Positions 23,509 to 32,262 are shown, counted from the stretch's first letter. The stretch: DNA of 64,000 nucleotides from Nocardia thailandica NBRC 100428 (GCF_000308795.1 NZ_BAGK01000238.1:1-64000), one strand, 5' to 3'. Notes: generated by a model from the letters alone, not told the origin. Translations and numbers: made by a program.

Positions 23509-24533
23509 ATTCTGCAGCCCTGCCCCCGATCAGCCTCGTCGACGTCGCGAGCTACCTGCCCGGCGACCCGGTGCCCACCGAGTACTTCACCCAGTTCTCC
23601 CGCTCGGACCGCATGGCCAAGAACGTCATGTTCCGCTCGCCCACCGGCCGCCACCACATCGGTCCGGACGAGACCGCCGTCGACATGGCCGAGCGGGCGT
23701 TCGCGCCGCTGCTCGACCGGCACGGCGCCGGCCTCGCGGGCGAGATCGACATCCTGCTCACCCACACCCAGCTGCCGGACAATCCCGTCCTCGGGGCGGG
23801 CCCGGAGCTGGCCCGCCGGATCGGCGCGAACCCCGCCCAGGTCGTCGACGTGCACAACGGCGGCTGCGCCGCGTTCGTGCACATGATGAACCTGGCCCGC
23901 GCGCTCATGCAGACCAGCGAGGCGCGCACCGCGCTGGTCGTGGCGATCCAGAACTGCGCGGGCCCGGTCTTCACCCAGACCGAGATCCGCAAGCTCGCCC
24001 AGGCCCCGGTCCCCGGCGACGGCTGCGGCATCGGCCTGCTGCGCAAGGACGCCACCGCGCCCATCCTCGACATCGAGACCCGCACCTACCCCGAATTCGC
24101 GGGCGACATGGACTTCAGCACCAACGGCGAGCGCAAGTACTGGCAGCCCGGCGAGGGCCAGGGCTGCGTGAGCTTCACCGAATCCAAGGTGGCCAAGGTC
24201 TTCGCGCGCGGCAACCGGCTCGTCCCCGAGGTGGCGCTCGCGGTCTGCGACCGGATCGGGGTCAAGGGCCGCGACATCGACACCTTCGTCACCAATCAGC
24301 CCAACCGGCTCTTCCTGCGCAACTGGCACGACGCGATGGAACTGCCCGCCGAACGCCACCCCGACACCTTCGACACCTGCGGGAACCTCTTCGCCGCAGG
24401 CATCCCGGTCACCCTGGACACCGAGAACCGCGCGGGCAGGCTGCGCAACGGCTCGGTGGTCCTGATGTCGGCCTTCGCCCACGCGGGTGACTTCGCCGGC
24501 GCGGCGGCGGTGCGCTGGGGCGCGGCACGATGA
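23505..24533 (+). CDS. KASIII-like condensing enzyme with an altered catalytic triad
   Basis: 342 aa from a GTG overlapping the previous stop (GTGA); a GTG at 23496 is an alternative. Thiolase-fold protein resembling 3-oxoacyl-ACP synthase III. The acyl-binding Cys is C121 (VDVHNGGCAAFVHMM) and the Asn is N294 (TCGNLFAAG). The position of the catalytic His (usual HQAN) reads NQPN, with N264. Without that His, decarboxylative condensation is doubtful; such variants can catalyse acyl transfer to O, N or S nucleophiles. It lies in the four-gene cluster with the ThDP enzyme and aminotransferase. Confidence 0.78.
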   Translation: MNSAALPPISLVDVASYLPGDPVPTEYFTQFSRSDRMAKNVMFRSPTGRHHIGPDETAVDMAERAFAPLLDRHGAGLAGEIDILLTHTQLPDNPVLGAGPELARRIGANPAQVVDVHNGGCAAFVHMMNLARALMQTSEARTALVVAIQNCAGPVFTQTEIRKLAQAPVPGDGCGIGLLRKDATAPILDIETRTYPEFAGDMDFSTNGERKYWQPGEGQGCVSFTESKVAKVFARGNRLVPEVALAVCDRIGVKGRDIDTFVTNQPNRLFLRNWHDAMELPAERHPDTFDTCGNLFAAGIPVTLDTENRAGRLRNGSVVLMSAFAHAGDFAGAAAVRWGAAR

Positions 24534-24546
24534 ACGGAGCACGAGC

Positions 24547-25599
24547 ATGAGCGTGGGGTTGGCCGAGAGCACCCTGCCGTCGCGCCGGGTGCGCGGCGAC
24601 ACGATCCCCACCCGCTTCGACCTGAGCCTGAGCGAGAACCCGTTCCCGCCGCTGCCGTCGGTGCTGCGCGCGGTCAACGACTCGCTCGCCAAGGCCAATC
24701 GGTACCCGGAGTTCCTGCCCCAGCGGCTGCCCCGGGTGATCGCCGATCACCTCGGGGTGCGGCCCGAGGAGGTGGTGGTCGGCGCGGGCGCGACCGGCGT
24801 CGCCATGCAGGTGCTGCACGCCCTGGCCGGCGATCGGCGCGAGATGGTCAGCAGCACACCGACCTTCGACGGCTACCCGATCATGGCCGACATGGCCGAC
24901 ATCCCGCTGGTCCCGGTCCCGCTGCGCCGCGACGGTCAGCAGGACCCCGACGCGCTGCGCCGGGCGGTGAACCGGCGGACGGCACTGGTGGTGCTGTGCC
25001 GTCCACACAACCCCACCGGGACGGTGCTCGGCGCGGGCGAGGTGCGTTCGCTGCTGCACGCGATCCCCGGCCGGGTACCGGTGCTGCTCGACGAGGCCTA
25101 CGTCGAATTCCTCTCCCCCGCCGATCAGCTCGACCTCCGCGCGCTGCTGGCCAAGCACGCGAACCTGCTGGTGCTGCGCACCTTCTCCAAAGCCTATGGA
25201 CTGGCCGGGCTGCGGATCGGGTACTGCGTTGGCCGCGGCAAGCTGATCGAGCGGATCGGCAGGCAGCAGCTGCCGTTCGGGATCTCCGACGCGGCGGTCG
25301 CGGCGGTCACCGCCACCTACGCCGCCGACCGGGAGCTGCGCGAACGCGTCGACTGGATCACCGCCGAACGCGAGGCGCTGCGCGGCGCCCTGCTGGCGGC
25401 GGGATTCGCGGTACCGGCCAGCCACGCCAACTTCCTCTACCTCCCCGGGCCCGGCGTCTCCACCGCGCTGCGCCGGGCGGGGATCAAGGCCAAGGCGTAT
25501 CCGGACGGGAGCGCGCGGATCGCGGTGGGCGACCCGGCGGCGGGACGGGCGGTACTCGCGGCACTGGCCGGACTCGGCGAGGCCCGGCGGCGGTCCTAG
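24547..25599 (+). CDS. HisC-type PLP-dependent aminotransferase
   Basis: 350 aa, class I/II aminotransferase of the histidinol-phosphate/aromatic type. Conserved: SENPFPPLP at about 29-37, phosphate-binding GAGATG near 79-84, RPHNPTGTV near 152-160, LDEAYVEF near 181-188, the PLP Lys K215 in TFSKAYGLAGLRIGY, and a final Arg in SARIAVGDP. A GAGC-type weak ribosome site precedes the ATG at 24547. No his operon genes are adjacent, so it more likely transaminates the cluster's ketone product than histidinol phosphate. Last gene of the cluster. Confidence 0.82.
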   Translation: MSVGLAESTLPSRRVRGDTIPTRFDLSLSENPFPPLPSVLRAVNDSLAKANRYPEFLPQRLPRVIADHLGVRPEEVVVGAGATGVAMQVLHALAGDRREMVSSTPTFDGYPIMADMADIPLVPVPLRRDGQQDPDALRRAVNRRTALVVLCRPHNPTGTVLGAGEVRSLLHAIPGRVPVLLDEAYVEFLSPADQLDLRALLAKHANLLVLRTFSKAYGLAGLRIGYCVGRGKLIERIGRQQLPFGISDAAVAAVTATYAADRELRERVDWITAEREALRGALLAAGFAVPASHANFLYLPGPGVSTALRRAGIKAKAYPDGSARIAVGDPAAGRAVLAALAGLGEARRRS

Positions 25600-25616
25600 C
25601 CGGTCCCCGCCTTCGC

Positions 25617-26159
25617 TCAGGCGATGCGGTGCTCGGTGACGGTCGCGCTGAGCGCGGTTCCGTTCAGGTCACCGAACAGTTCGCGCTCGGTCACCGACAC
25701 GGTCAGGGTGTTGCGGCGGTCGACGGCGGCCGCCGCGGCGTCGATGAAGTCCCGGTCGAAACTGTAGACCGGGATCTCCTCGGCGCGGTGGATCTTCTTG
25801 CCGGACAGGGCCGCCAGCACCTTCGCCGGGTCCCGATGGGTGTAGACGGCGGCCCGCCCCGCGAGCTTGCTGCCCCGGTGCAGGCGCTCGGCGTCGGGCG
25901 CGCCGATCTCGATCCACGCGGTGGTCCGCCCCGTCAGATCGCGGACCAGCACCGCGGGCTCGTCGGTGGAGGAGACCCCGCCGTCGCTGAAGGTGATCCC
26001 CTCCTCGTACTCGAGCAGGTACGCCAGCAGGCGCGTCACCATGAACTCGGCCGTCTCCGACGGATGCCGCGCCACCTTCAGCTCGAGCTGCTCGTACACC
26101 CCGCGATCGACATCGGCCAGGTCGACGGTGAAGTGGTGGATGGTTGCGCTCAGTGCCAT
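25617..26159 (-). CDS. YaeQ family protein
   Basis: 180 aa, the normal size for the family. The signature is visible throughout: ATIHHFTVDLADVDRGVYEQ at the N-terminus, HPSETAEFMVTRLLAYLLEYEEGI, and WIEIGAPDAERLHRGSKLAGRAAVY. YaeQ proteins have a PD-(D/E)XK nuclease-like fold; the motif aligns with SDGGVSSTDEPAV and WIEIG (E of the ExK type). The cellular role is unknown. A TAGGCT -10 lies 9 nt before the ATG. Confidence 0.92.
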   Translation of the reverse strand: MALSATIHHFTVDLADVDRGVYEQLELKVARHPSETAEFMVTRLLAYLLEYEEGITFSDGGVSSTDEPAVLVRDLTGRTTAWIEIGAPDAERLHRGSKLAGRAAVYTHRDPAKVLAALSGKKIHRAEEIPVYSFDRDFIDAAAAAVDRRNTLTVSVTERELFGDLNGTALSATVTEHRIA

Positions 26160-26175
26160 GGTGGCAAGAGCCTAC

Positions 26176-26496
26176 TCAGCAGCCACCGCCGCCACCGCAA
26201 CCACCACCGCCGCCGCCCCCGCTGTCGCAACCGCCGCCCCCGCAGCCGCTCCAGCTCGAGCCGCCCGACGATCCCGAGTCGCCGCTGTACGTCGTACCGC
26301 CGTAGGACGAGCCGCTCGACCACGACGACCGCCGGTGCCGCCGCGACGGCCCGCCGCTCGCGAACGAACCCGACCTGCCCCTCGCCGCCCGGATCGCCCA
26401 CACGATCGCCACGATCGGCACCACGACCACGACGGCCACGGCGACGACCGCGAACACGACGGTGAGCACCCCGATCACTACCCCGATGACCTCCAC
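26176..26496 (-). CDS. Small membrane protein with Gly/Ser/Cys-rich tail
   Basis: 106 aa from a GTG at 26496 that has a GGGGAGGA site just upstream. One long hydrophobic segment (about 3-35) is followed by a basic stretch (AARGRSGSF), a Ser-rich linker and a C-terminal tail made almost only of Gly with four spaced Cys (SGCGGGGCDSG at its start). Such Gly-Cys tails occur at the end of some actinobacterial membrane proteins (TIGR04222 type) and might bind metal or be modified. I do not know its function. It lies 16 bp upstream of yaeQ on the same strand. Confidence 0.6.
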   Translation of the reverse strand: MEVIGVVIGVLTVVFAVVAVAVVVVVPIVAIVWAIRAARGRSGSFASGGPSRRHRRSSWSSGSSYGGTTYSGDSGSSGGSSWSGCGGGGCDSGGGGGGGCGGGGGC

Positions 26497-26645
26497 CGTT
26501 CCTCCCCTCGTTGCTGCCTCCGGAACCGAAAGTAGCCACGCCGCCTTGTGATTCGCTTTCGATCGGCCAAGCATCCGGAATCGCCGGACACCCGGTCACG
26601 ACGGAATCCGCGGCCACGGGGCCGCGCTGCGGTAAAGGTGGAGGG

Positions 26646-27032
26646 GTGCGATTTCCGTGGCAGGGCGAGTACACGCCCAATTCGGCGCCGTCGTCCGGGA
26701 CGGCCAGTCGCGTGCTCGGCCGGATCCGGTGCGGCCGCCACGACGTGATCCTGCGCCGGACCCGGATCGTGCCCGGCGGCTCCAGCGGGTGGCACTTCCA
26801 CGACGGCACGCTGTTCGTGCTGGTCACCCGCGGAACGCTGGACCATCCATACCTCGACCGCGGCCCCGTGCGGTACCGGACCGGGCGGGTGTTCCGGGAG
26901 CCGAGCGGCCCGTCACACGTGCACGTCGCCCGGAATCACGGCCCCGGCGAGGTGCGCATCCTGGTGCTCTACGTCAACCCGGCGGGCAGCCCGCTGTCGC
27001 ACAGCGTGCCCGCGCCGCCCGGCGAGAGCTGA
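26646..27032 (+). CDS. Small cupin-like protein
   Basis: 128 aa, single-domain cupin. The metal-site signature appears as GWHFHDGTLFVLVTRGTL (HxH with a distal Glu replaced by Thr/Leu) and GPSHVHVARN. The third ligand position is uncertain, so enzymatic activity is doubtful. GTG start with GGTGGAGG immediately upstream. The stop lies 6 bp from the stop of the convergent SdpI-like gene. Confidence 0.72.
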   Translation: MRFPWQGEYTPNSAPSSGTASRVLGRIRCGRHDVILRRTRIVPGGSSGWHFHDGTLFVLVTRGTLDHPYLDRGPVRYRTGRVFREPSGPSHVHVARNHGPGEVRILVLYVNPAGSPLSHSVPAPPGES

Positions 27033-27038
27033 ACGCCG

Positions 27039-27446
27039 TCAGTTGGCGGGGGCGCAGGTGCTCTTCAGGGAGCACCCCGCGCAGGAGGAACCGCAGCCGC
27101 CGACGGGGGCGGGCGGGAGGAGCGGCTCGACCGCGCGGGCGGCCGCGTTGGCCCCCGCGCCCATGGCGAACACCGCGAGGACGAACGTGACCGCGGCGAC
27201 GACCGCGGCGGGGATCCCGCCCGCGACCAGGGTGACCAGGCCACCGGCGAAGAGCACGGCGCCGCCGCCGACCATGGTCGGCGCGGCGATGCGGTTGGCG
27301 ATGCGGAAGTTCTCGTCGCTGTGCAGCGCCGCCTCGGTGGTGACGCCGACGAAGCGGTTGCGCGGCAGCTTGCCGACGAAGCCCAGCACGCCGAGCACGA
27401 TGACGGCGGCGGCCAGCGCGAACATCAGAAAGGCGACGACGAACAT
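27039..27446 (-). CDS. SdpI-like membrane protein with Cys-rich tail
   Basis: 135 aa. Three membrane helices and the SdpI/YhfL signature LPRNRFVGVTTEAALHSDE followed by FRIANRIAAPTMVGGGA. The C-terminus is a Cys-rich tail (GGCGSSCAGCSLKSTC) beyond the membrane part. The same position next to leuS in mycobacteria holds a small membrane protein (Rv0039c), which supports orthology. The role is unknown; SdpI itself is an immunity/signalling protein. Confidence 0.78.
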   Translation of the reverse strand: MFVVAFLMFALAAAVIVLGVLGFVGKLPRNRFVGVTTEAALHSDENFRIANRIAAPTMVGGGAVLFAGGLVTLVAGGIPAAVVAAVTFVLAVFAMGAGANAAARAVEPLLPPAPVGGCGSSCAGCSLKSTCAPAN

Positions 27447-27486
27447 CCCTGCACGGTAGCAGTGTCGATGCGCGGCTGGCGCCGCG

Positions 27487-27579
27487 GGTCGGCGGCCCTT
27501 CTGTCTCGATTCTTCCCTCCTCCGGCCGGTCGCTGCGCTCCCTCCCTCCGTCAGTCCAGAATCGAGACGGCCGCCGACC
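27487..27579. repeat. Large imperfect inverted repeat upstream of leuS
   Basis: GGTCGGCGGCC plus GTCTCGATTCT (27487-27513, with a 5-nt bulge) pair with AGAATCGAGAC plus GGCCGCCGACC (27558-27579) around a 44-nt pyrimidine-rich loop. It could be a small dispersed repeat or a transcription-end structure for an upstream transcript. Confidence 0.55.
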
Positions 27580-27625
27580 GGGCGGCGACCTCGGTGGGCC
27601 GAGGGGAAAAGTGGTGGGGGTCACG

Positions 27626-27647
27626 CACTACGCTGGAAGACGTAGTG
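27626..27647 (+). promoter_or_regulatory. Hairpin CACTACG-N8-CGTAGTG in the leuS leader
   Basis: Perfect 7-bp arms 47 bp upstream of the leuS start. It may be an operator or an RNA hairpin; TACGCT (27629-27634) and TAGTGT (27643-27648) inside it are possible -10 boxes. Confidence 0.35.
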
Positions 27648-27693
27648 TGTCCAGCCCACGGCGGCGAGATCAGCGAGAACAGGAATCGGGACA

Positions 27694-30543
27694 GTGCCAG
27701 ACACTCGTGCAACCGACAGCGATGTACCCCAGCACCGGTACAACGCCGAACTCGCGGGCCGGATCGAGCGGCGGTGGCAGCAGAACTGGAACGAGCGCGG
27801 CACCTTCCACGCGCCGAATCCGGTCGGCCCGCTGGCCGGCGCCACCCCGGTCGACAAGCTGTTCATCCAGGACATGTTCCCGTTCCCGTCGGGCGCGGGC
27901 CTGCACGTAGGCCACCCGCTGGGCTACATCGCCACCGACGTGTTCGGTCGCTACCACCGCATGCACGGCCGCAACGTGCTGCACGCGCTGGGCTACGACG
28001 CCTTCGGGCTGCCCGCCGAGCAGTACGCGGTGCAGACCGGCGCGCACCCGCGCGACACCACCGAGGCCAACATCGCGACGATGCAGCGTCAGCTGGACCG
28101 GCTGGGTCTCGGCCACGACCGCCGCCGCTCGTTCGCGACCACCGACCCGGAGTACTACCGCTGGACGCAGTGGATCTTCCTGCGGATCTACAACGCCTGG
28201 TACGACCAGGAGGCCGACAAGGCCCGCCCGATCGCCGAGCTAGAGGAACAGTTCGCCACCGGCGCGCGTCCGCTGCCCGACGGCCGCGCCTGGGCCGAGC
28301 TGACCGCCGCCGAGCGCGCGGGCGTGCTGGACGGCTACCGCCTGGTGTACCAGTCGGATTCGATCGTCAACTGGTGCCCGGGCCTCGGCACCGTGCTGTC
28401 CAACGAAGAGGTCACCGCCGACGGCCGCAGCGAGCGGGGCAACTTCCCCGTCTTCCGCAAGCGCATGTGGCAGTGGATGATGCGCATCACCTCCTACGCC
28501 GACCGGCTGGTCGACGACCTGGACGCGCTGGACTGGCCCGACAACGTCAAGTCCATGCAGCGCAACTGGATCGGCCGTTCGCGCGGCGCCCAGGTGCGTT
28601 TCGACGCGCCCGACGGCGAGCAGGTCGAGGTCTTCACCACCCGCCCCGACACCCTGTTCGGCGCCACCTACGTGGTGCTGGCACCCGAACACGAGCTGGT
28701 CGACAAGCTGGTCGCCACCGCCTGGCCCGGGGGCACCGACCCCCGCTGGACCAACGGCGGCGCCGCCTCCCCCGTGGAGGCCGTCGCGGCCTACCGCACC
28801 TCCATCGCGGCCAAGTCCGACCTGGAGCGCCAGGAGAACAAGGAGAAGACCGGCGTCTTCCTCGGCGTCTACGCGACCAACCCGGTCAACGGCGCGCAGG
28901 TGCCGATCTTCACCGCCGACTACGTGCTGAGCGGGTACGGCACCGGCGCCATCATGGCGGTGCCCGGCCACGACCAGCGCGACTGGGACTTCGCCACCGC
29001 GCTCGGCCTGCCGATCGTGGAGGTCATCTCCGGCGGCGACGTCACCGAGGCGGCCCACTCCGGCGAGGGTGTGCTGGTGAACTCCGGCTTCCTGGACGGC
29101 CTGCCCGTGGACGAGGCCAAGGCCACCGTCATCGGCAAGCTGGAGGCCGACGGCCACGGCACCGGCACCATCCAGTACAAGCTGCGCGACTGGCTGTTCG
29201 CCCGCCAGCGGTACTGGGGCGAGCCCTTCCCGGTCGTCTACGACGAGGACGGCCTGGCGCACGCCCTGCCGGAGTCCATGCTGCCGGTGGAGCTGCCGGA
29301 GCTGGCCGACTTCGCGCCGGTCACCTTCGACCCCGACGACGCGGACTCCGAGCCGTCCCCGCCGCTGGCCAAGGCCACCGACTGGGTGAACGTCACCCTG
29401 GATCTGGGCGACGGCCCCAAGCGGTACCGCCGCGACACCAACGTCATGCCCAACTGGGCGGGCAGCTCCTGGTACCAGCTGCGCTACGCCGACCCGACCA
29501 GCACCGAGTACTTCTGTGCCCCGGAGAACGAGCAGTACTGGCTCGGCCCGCGGCCCGAGGCGCACGGCCCGGCCGATCCGGGCGGCGTCGACCTGTACGT
29601 CGGCGGCGTCGAGCACGCGGTACTGCACCTGCTGTACGCGCGTTTCTGGCAGAAGGTCCTCTACGACCTGGGCGACGTGACCGGCAGCGAGCCCTACCGC
29701 CGCCTGTTCAACCAGGGCTACGTGCAGGGCTACGCCTACACCGACGCCCGCGGCGCCTACGTGCCCGCGGCCGAGGTCGTCGAGCGGGACGCGAAGTTCT
29801 ACTGGACCGGGCCGGACGGCGTGGAGATCGAGGTCGCCCAGGAGTACGGCAAGATCGGCAAGTCGCTGAAGAACGCCATCTCCCCGGACGAGATCTGCGA
29901 CCAGTACGGCGCGGACACCTTCCGCTTCTACGAGATGTCGATGGGCCCGCTGGACACCTCGCGTCCGTGGGCGACCAAGGACGTCGTCGGCGCGCATCGG
30001 TTCCTGCAGCGGGTGTGGCGCCTGGTGGTCGACGAGGAGACCGGCGCGGTCCGCGTTACCGAGGACGCGCCCTCCGACGAGACGCTGCGCCTGGTGCATC
30101 GCACCGTCGCGGGGGTGGACGAGGATCTGGCGGCCCTGCGCGACAACACCGCGGGCGCCAAGCTGATCGAGCTGACCAACTACCTGACCAAGAACTACCC
30201 CGAGGGCGCGCCCCGCATCGCCGTGGAGCCGCTGGTGCTGATGCTGGCGCCGCTGGCGCCGCACATCGCCGAGGAGCTGTGGGAGCGGCTGGGCCACACC
30301 GAGTCGCTCGCGCACGGCCCGTTCCCCATCGCCGATCCCGCGCGGCTGGTCGACGATTCGGTGGAGTACCCGATCCAGGTGAAGGGCAAGGTGCGCAGCC
30401 GCATCCAGGTGCCCGCCGACGCCGATCCGGCGTCGATCGAGGCCGCCGCCCTGGCCGACGAGAAGATCGCCGCCCTGCTCGAGGGCAACGCGCCGCGCAA
30501 GGTGATCGTGGTGCCCGGCAAGATGGTCAACATCGTCCCGTGA
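27694..30543 (+). CDS. leuS: Leucyl-tRNA synthetase
   Basis: 949 aa, full length. Class I synthetase that charges tRNA-Leu. HIGH-like motif HVGH at 71-74 in PFPSGAGLHVGHPLGYIATD. The large CP1 editing domain (about 260-460) contains TRPDTLFGATYVVLAPEH, the editing signature, and the KMSKS-equivalent is KIGKSLKN near 725. The C-terminal anticodon-binding domain ends the protein. The start is a GTG with AGGA about 10 nt upstream. A strong terminator follows. No T-box or other leucine-sensing leader was recognised. Confidence 0.98.
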   Translation: MPDTRATDSDVPQHRYNAELAGRIERRWQQNWNERGTFHAPNPVGPLAGATPVDKLFIQDMFPFPSGAGLHVGHPLGYIATDVFGRYHRMHGRNVLHALGYDAFGLPAEQYAVQTGAHPRDTTEANIATMQRQLDRLGLGHDRRRSFATTDPEYYRWTQWIFLRIYNAWYDQEADKARPIAELEEQFATGARPLPDGRAWAELTAAERAGVLDGYRLVYQSDSIVNWCPGLGTVLSNEEVTADGRSERGNFPVFRKRMWQWMMRITSYADRLVDDLDALDWPDNVKSMQRNWIGRSRGAQVRFDAPDGEQVEVFTTRPDTLFGATYVVLAPEHELVDKLVATAWPGGTDPRWTNGGAASPVEAVAAYRTSIAAKSDLERQENKEKTGVFLGVYATNPVNGAQVPIFTADYVLSGYGTGAIMAVPGHDQRDWDFATALGLPIVEVISGGDVTEAAHSGEGVLVNSGFLDGLPVDEAKATVIGKLEADGHGTGTIQYKLRDWLFARQRYWGEPFPVVYDEDGLAHALPESMLPVELPELADFAPVTFDPDDADSEPSPPLAKATDWVNVTLDLGDGPKRYRRDTNVMPNWAGSSWYQLRYADPTSTEYFCAPENEQYWLGPRPEAHGPADPGGVDLYVGGVEHAVLHLLYARFWQKVLYDLGDVTGSEPYRRLFNQGYVQGYAYTDARGAYVPAAEVVERDAKFYWTGPDGVEIEVAQEYGKIGKSLKNAISPDEICDQYGADTFRFYEMSMGPLDTSRPWATKDVVGAHRFLQRVWRLVVDEETGAVRVTEDAPSDETLRLVHRTVAGVDEDLAALRDNTAGAKLIELTNYLTKNYPEGAPRIAVEPLVLMLAPLAPHIAEELWERLGHTESLAHGPFPIADPARLVDDSVEYPIQVKGKVRSRIQVPADADPASIEAAALADEKIAALLEGNAPRKVIVVPGKMVNIVP

Positions 30544-30558
30544 TCGCCGGAAACGACT

Positions 30559-30588
30559 GCGCCCCCTGGCCTTCCGGCCGGGGGGCGC
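30559..30588. terminator. Intrinsic terminator after leuS
   Basis: GCGCCCCC-T-GGCC-TTCC-GGCC-G-GGGGGCGC: a 13-bp stem with one G-U pair and a 4-nt loop, followed by GTTGTTT. It starts 16 bp after the leuS stop and may also serve the convergent deacetylase gene. Confidence 0.8.
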
Positions 30589-30603
30589 GTTGTTTCACGT
30601 GGA

Positions 30604-31407
30604 TCAGGCCTGCACCTTCAGCACGTCGTTCAGGGTGACCAGCGACAGGTTGCGTTCCTTGATCAGGTCGACCAGCTGCCCGTAGCAGTGCGTGACCGGC
30701 GGGAAGTTGGCGTGCCCGATGACGATGGTCTGGGCGTTGAAATACTTGCGCGCGCACTCCATCAGGTAGTCCTCGGTGATGAGCCCGGAGTCCGACAGCG
30801 AGCCGTACCACATGGTCGGGACGGTGTAGCCGAGGTCGGCGGCCACCTTGTCCACGGTGGCGTTGTGATAGCCGAAGGGCGGGCGGTAGAACGGGGTGCC
30901 GTCCACGCCGAAGTTGTTGCGCAGGAAGTCCTTCGTGCGGCTGAGCTGGTCGGCGACCCCGGAAGCGCTGAGCTTGGTGAGCGCGGCGTGATCCCAGGTG
31001 TGGTTGCCCAGCTGGATCTGCCCCGACTCGACCAGCGGGCGCAGCGCGTCGCGGTGGATCGTCCAGGAGTCGTAGTAGCCGGTGACGAAGAAGGTGAACC
31101 GGGCGCCGGTGTCCTTCGCGAATTTCACGTAGGCGCCGACCACTTCGGCGCTGGCGCCGTCGTCGACGGTCAGCGCCATGCTCGAGCCCGCGCCGGGCAG
31201 TTCGGTGATGATGCCGGGCTTGATGACCGACTTGGGCCCGGCCGGCGGCGCGGGCAGCAACTGCTTCGCCGGCGCCGCCGACGGCGGGACGGCGGGCGGG
31301 GTGGTCGGCTTGGGCGCGATCGGCGCCTCCCCCTCGGCGGTGGCGCAACCCGCCACGGCGACAGCCGTGCCGGCGACCAACAGGGACAACATCCGACGAC
31401 GATCCAC
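30604..31407 (-). CDS. Polysaccharide deacetylase family lipoprotein
   Basis: 267 aa from a GTG at 31407 with GAAGG 9 nt upstream; an upstream GTG at 31503 would add an unusually long n-region. Signal peptide MDRRRMLSLLVAG and lipobox VAGC with C21. The NodB-type motifs are present: LTVDDGAS (motif 1), GNHTWDH with two metal His (motif 2), RPPFGYHN (motif 3), and a late GHANFPP. These are metal-dependent enzymes that remove N- or O-acyl groups from cell-wall sugars; the substrate is unknown. A TACCTT -10 lies upstream of the 31503 start. Confidence 0.87.
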   Translation of the reverse strand: MDRRRMLSLLVAGTAVAVAGCATAEGEAPIAPKPTTPPAVPPSAAPAKQLLPAPPAGPKSVIKPGIITELPGAGSSMALTVDDGASAEVVGAYVKFAKDTGARFTFFVTGYYDSWTIHRDALRPLVESGQIQLGNHTWDHAALTKLSASGVADQLSRTKDFLRNNFGVDGTPFYRPPFGYHNATVDKVAADLGYTVPTMWYGSLSDSGLITEDYLMECARKYFNAQTIVIGHANFPPVTHCYGQLVDLIKERNLSLVTLNDVLKVQA

Positions 31408-31575
31408 GTTCTCGGGCCTTCGTGTGTGCGGGCGGCGTGCGGCCGCCGGGACGGGAGTGGGGGGTGCGACTGTGCCGGCGTCGGGAGCCGATGATCGCGT
31501 CACCCGGTCGGGGTGGTGCCGACAAGGTACGCGGACATCATGACCGGAAGTTGAACCCCGCGCAGCGCGCGGTGC

Positions 31576-32262
31576 TCAGTGCCGCCAGGGGCGCAGAACC
31601 AGTTCCGCCGGATGGGCGTCGGCGGGCGTGCGCACCGCGTTACCGACGGCGGCGGCGACGGTCGAGGGCTTCAGGAACTCCTCGGGCCGGTATTCGCGGC
31701 CCTCGCCCGCGATGATCTCGCGCTGCATGTCGGTGTCGATGCGGCCGGGGAAGACGGAGGTCACCCGGAGGCCGGGTTCCTCGGCACGCAGCGCGTCCGC
31801 GAACGCCCGCAGCCCGAACTTGGCGGCCGCGTAGGACGCCCAGCCGGGATTGGCCCGCAGGCCTGCCCCCGAGTTGATCAGCACCACATGCCCGTTCGCG
31901 GCGCGCAGCGCGGGCAGCAGCTGCCGGGTGAGTTCGGCGACGGCGATGAGGTTGGCCTCCAGGGTGTACCGCCACTGGTCGACGGTCGAGTCCGCGATGG
32001 TGCCGAGGTCGGCGACACCCGCGTTGTGCACCAGCACGTCCAGCCGGGTGATCGGCGCGCAGGCGGCGGCGACCGCGGGGTAGTCGGTGAGTTCCACCGG
32101 CCACGGGGTCGCGCCGGGCAGTTCGCCGGTGACGGCCGCGAGGGCCTCGGCCGAACGGGCTCCGACCAGCAGGTCGTGGTCGGCGGCGAGGTCGCGGGCG
32201 ATGGCGGCGCCGAGGCCACGGCCTGCGCCGGTGATGAGAGCGAGCGGTCGCGCGGTGGTCAC
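31576..32262 (-). CDS. Short-chain dehydrogenase/reductase
   Basis: 228 aa. TGAGRGLG at about 10-17, NAGVADLG near 78, catalytic Ser in INSGAG and Tyr-Lys in ASYAAAKFG. The GTG at 32262 is chosen because TACCGT (complement of 32270-32275) lies 7 nt before it; longer frame upstream is not needed. The final segment EGREYRPEEFLKPSTVA is like SDRs of the YdfG/PhaB-type. It is divergent from the DUF6069-type gene. Confidence 0.88.
   Translation of the reverse strand: MTTARPLALITGAGRGLGAAIARDLAADHDLLVGARSAEALAAVTGELPGATPWPVELTDYPAVAAACAPITRLDVLVHNAGVADLGTIADSTVDQWRYTLEANLIAVAELTRQLLPALRAANGHVVLINSGAGLRANPGWASYAAAKFGLRAFADALRAEEPGLRVTSVFPGRIDTDMQREIIAGEGREYRPEEFLKPSTVAAAVGNAVRTPADAHPAELVLRPWRH

Noticed and set aside
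27447..27693. T-box leader for leuS
   Set aside because: No conserved T-box sequence or antiterminator motif was found; only simple hairpins.
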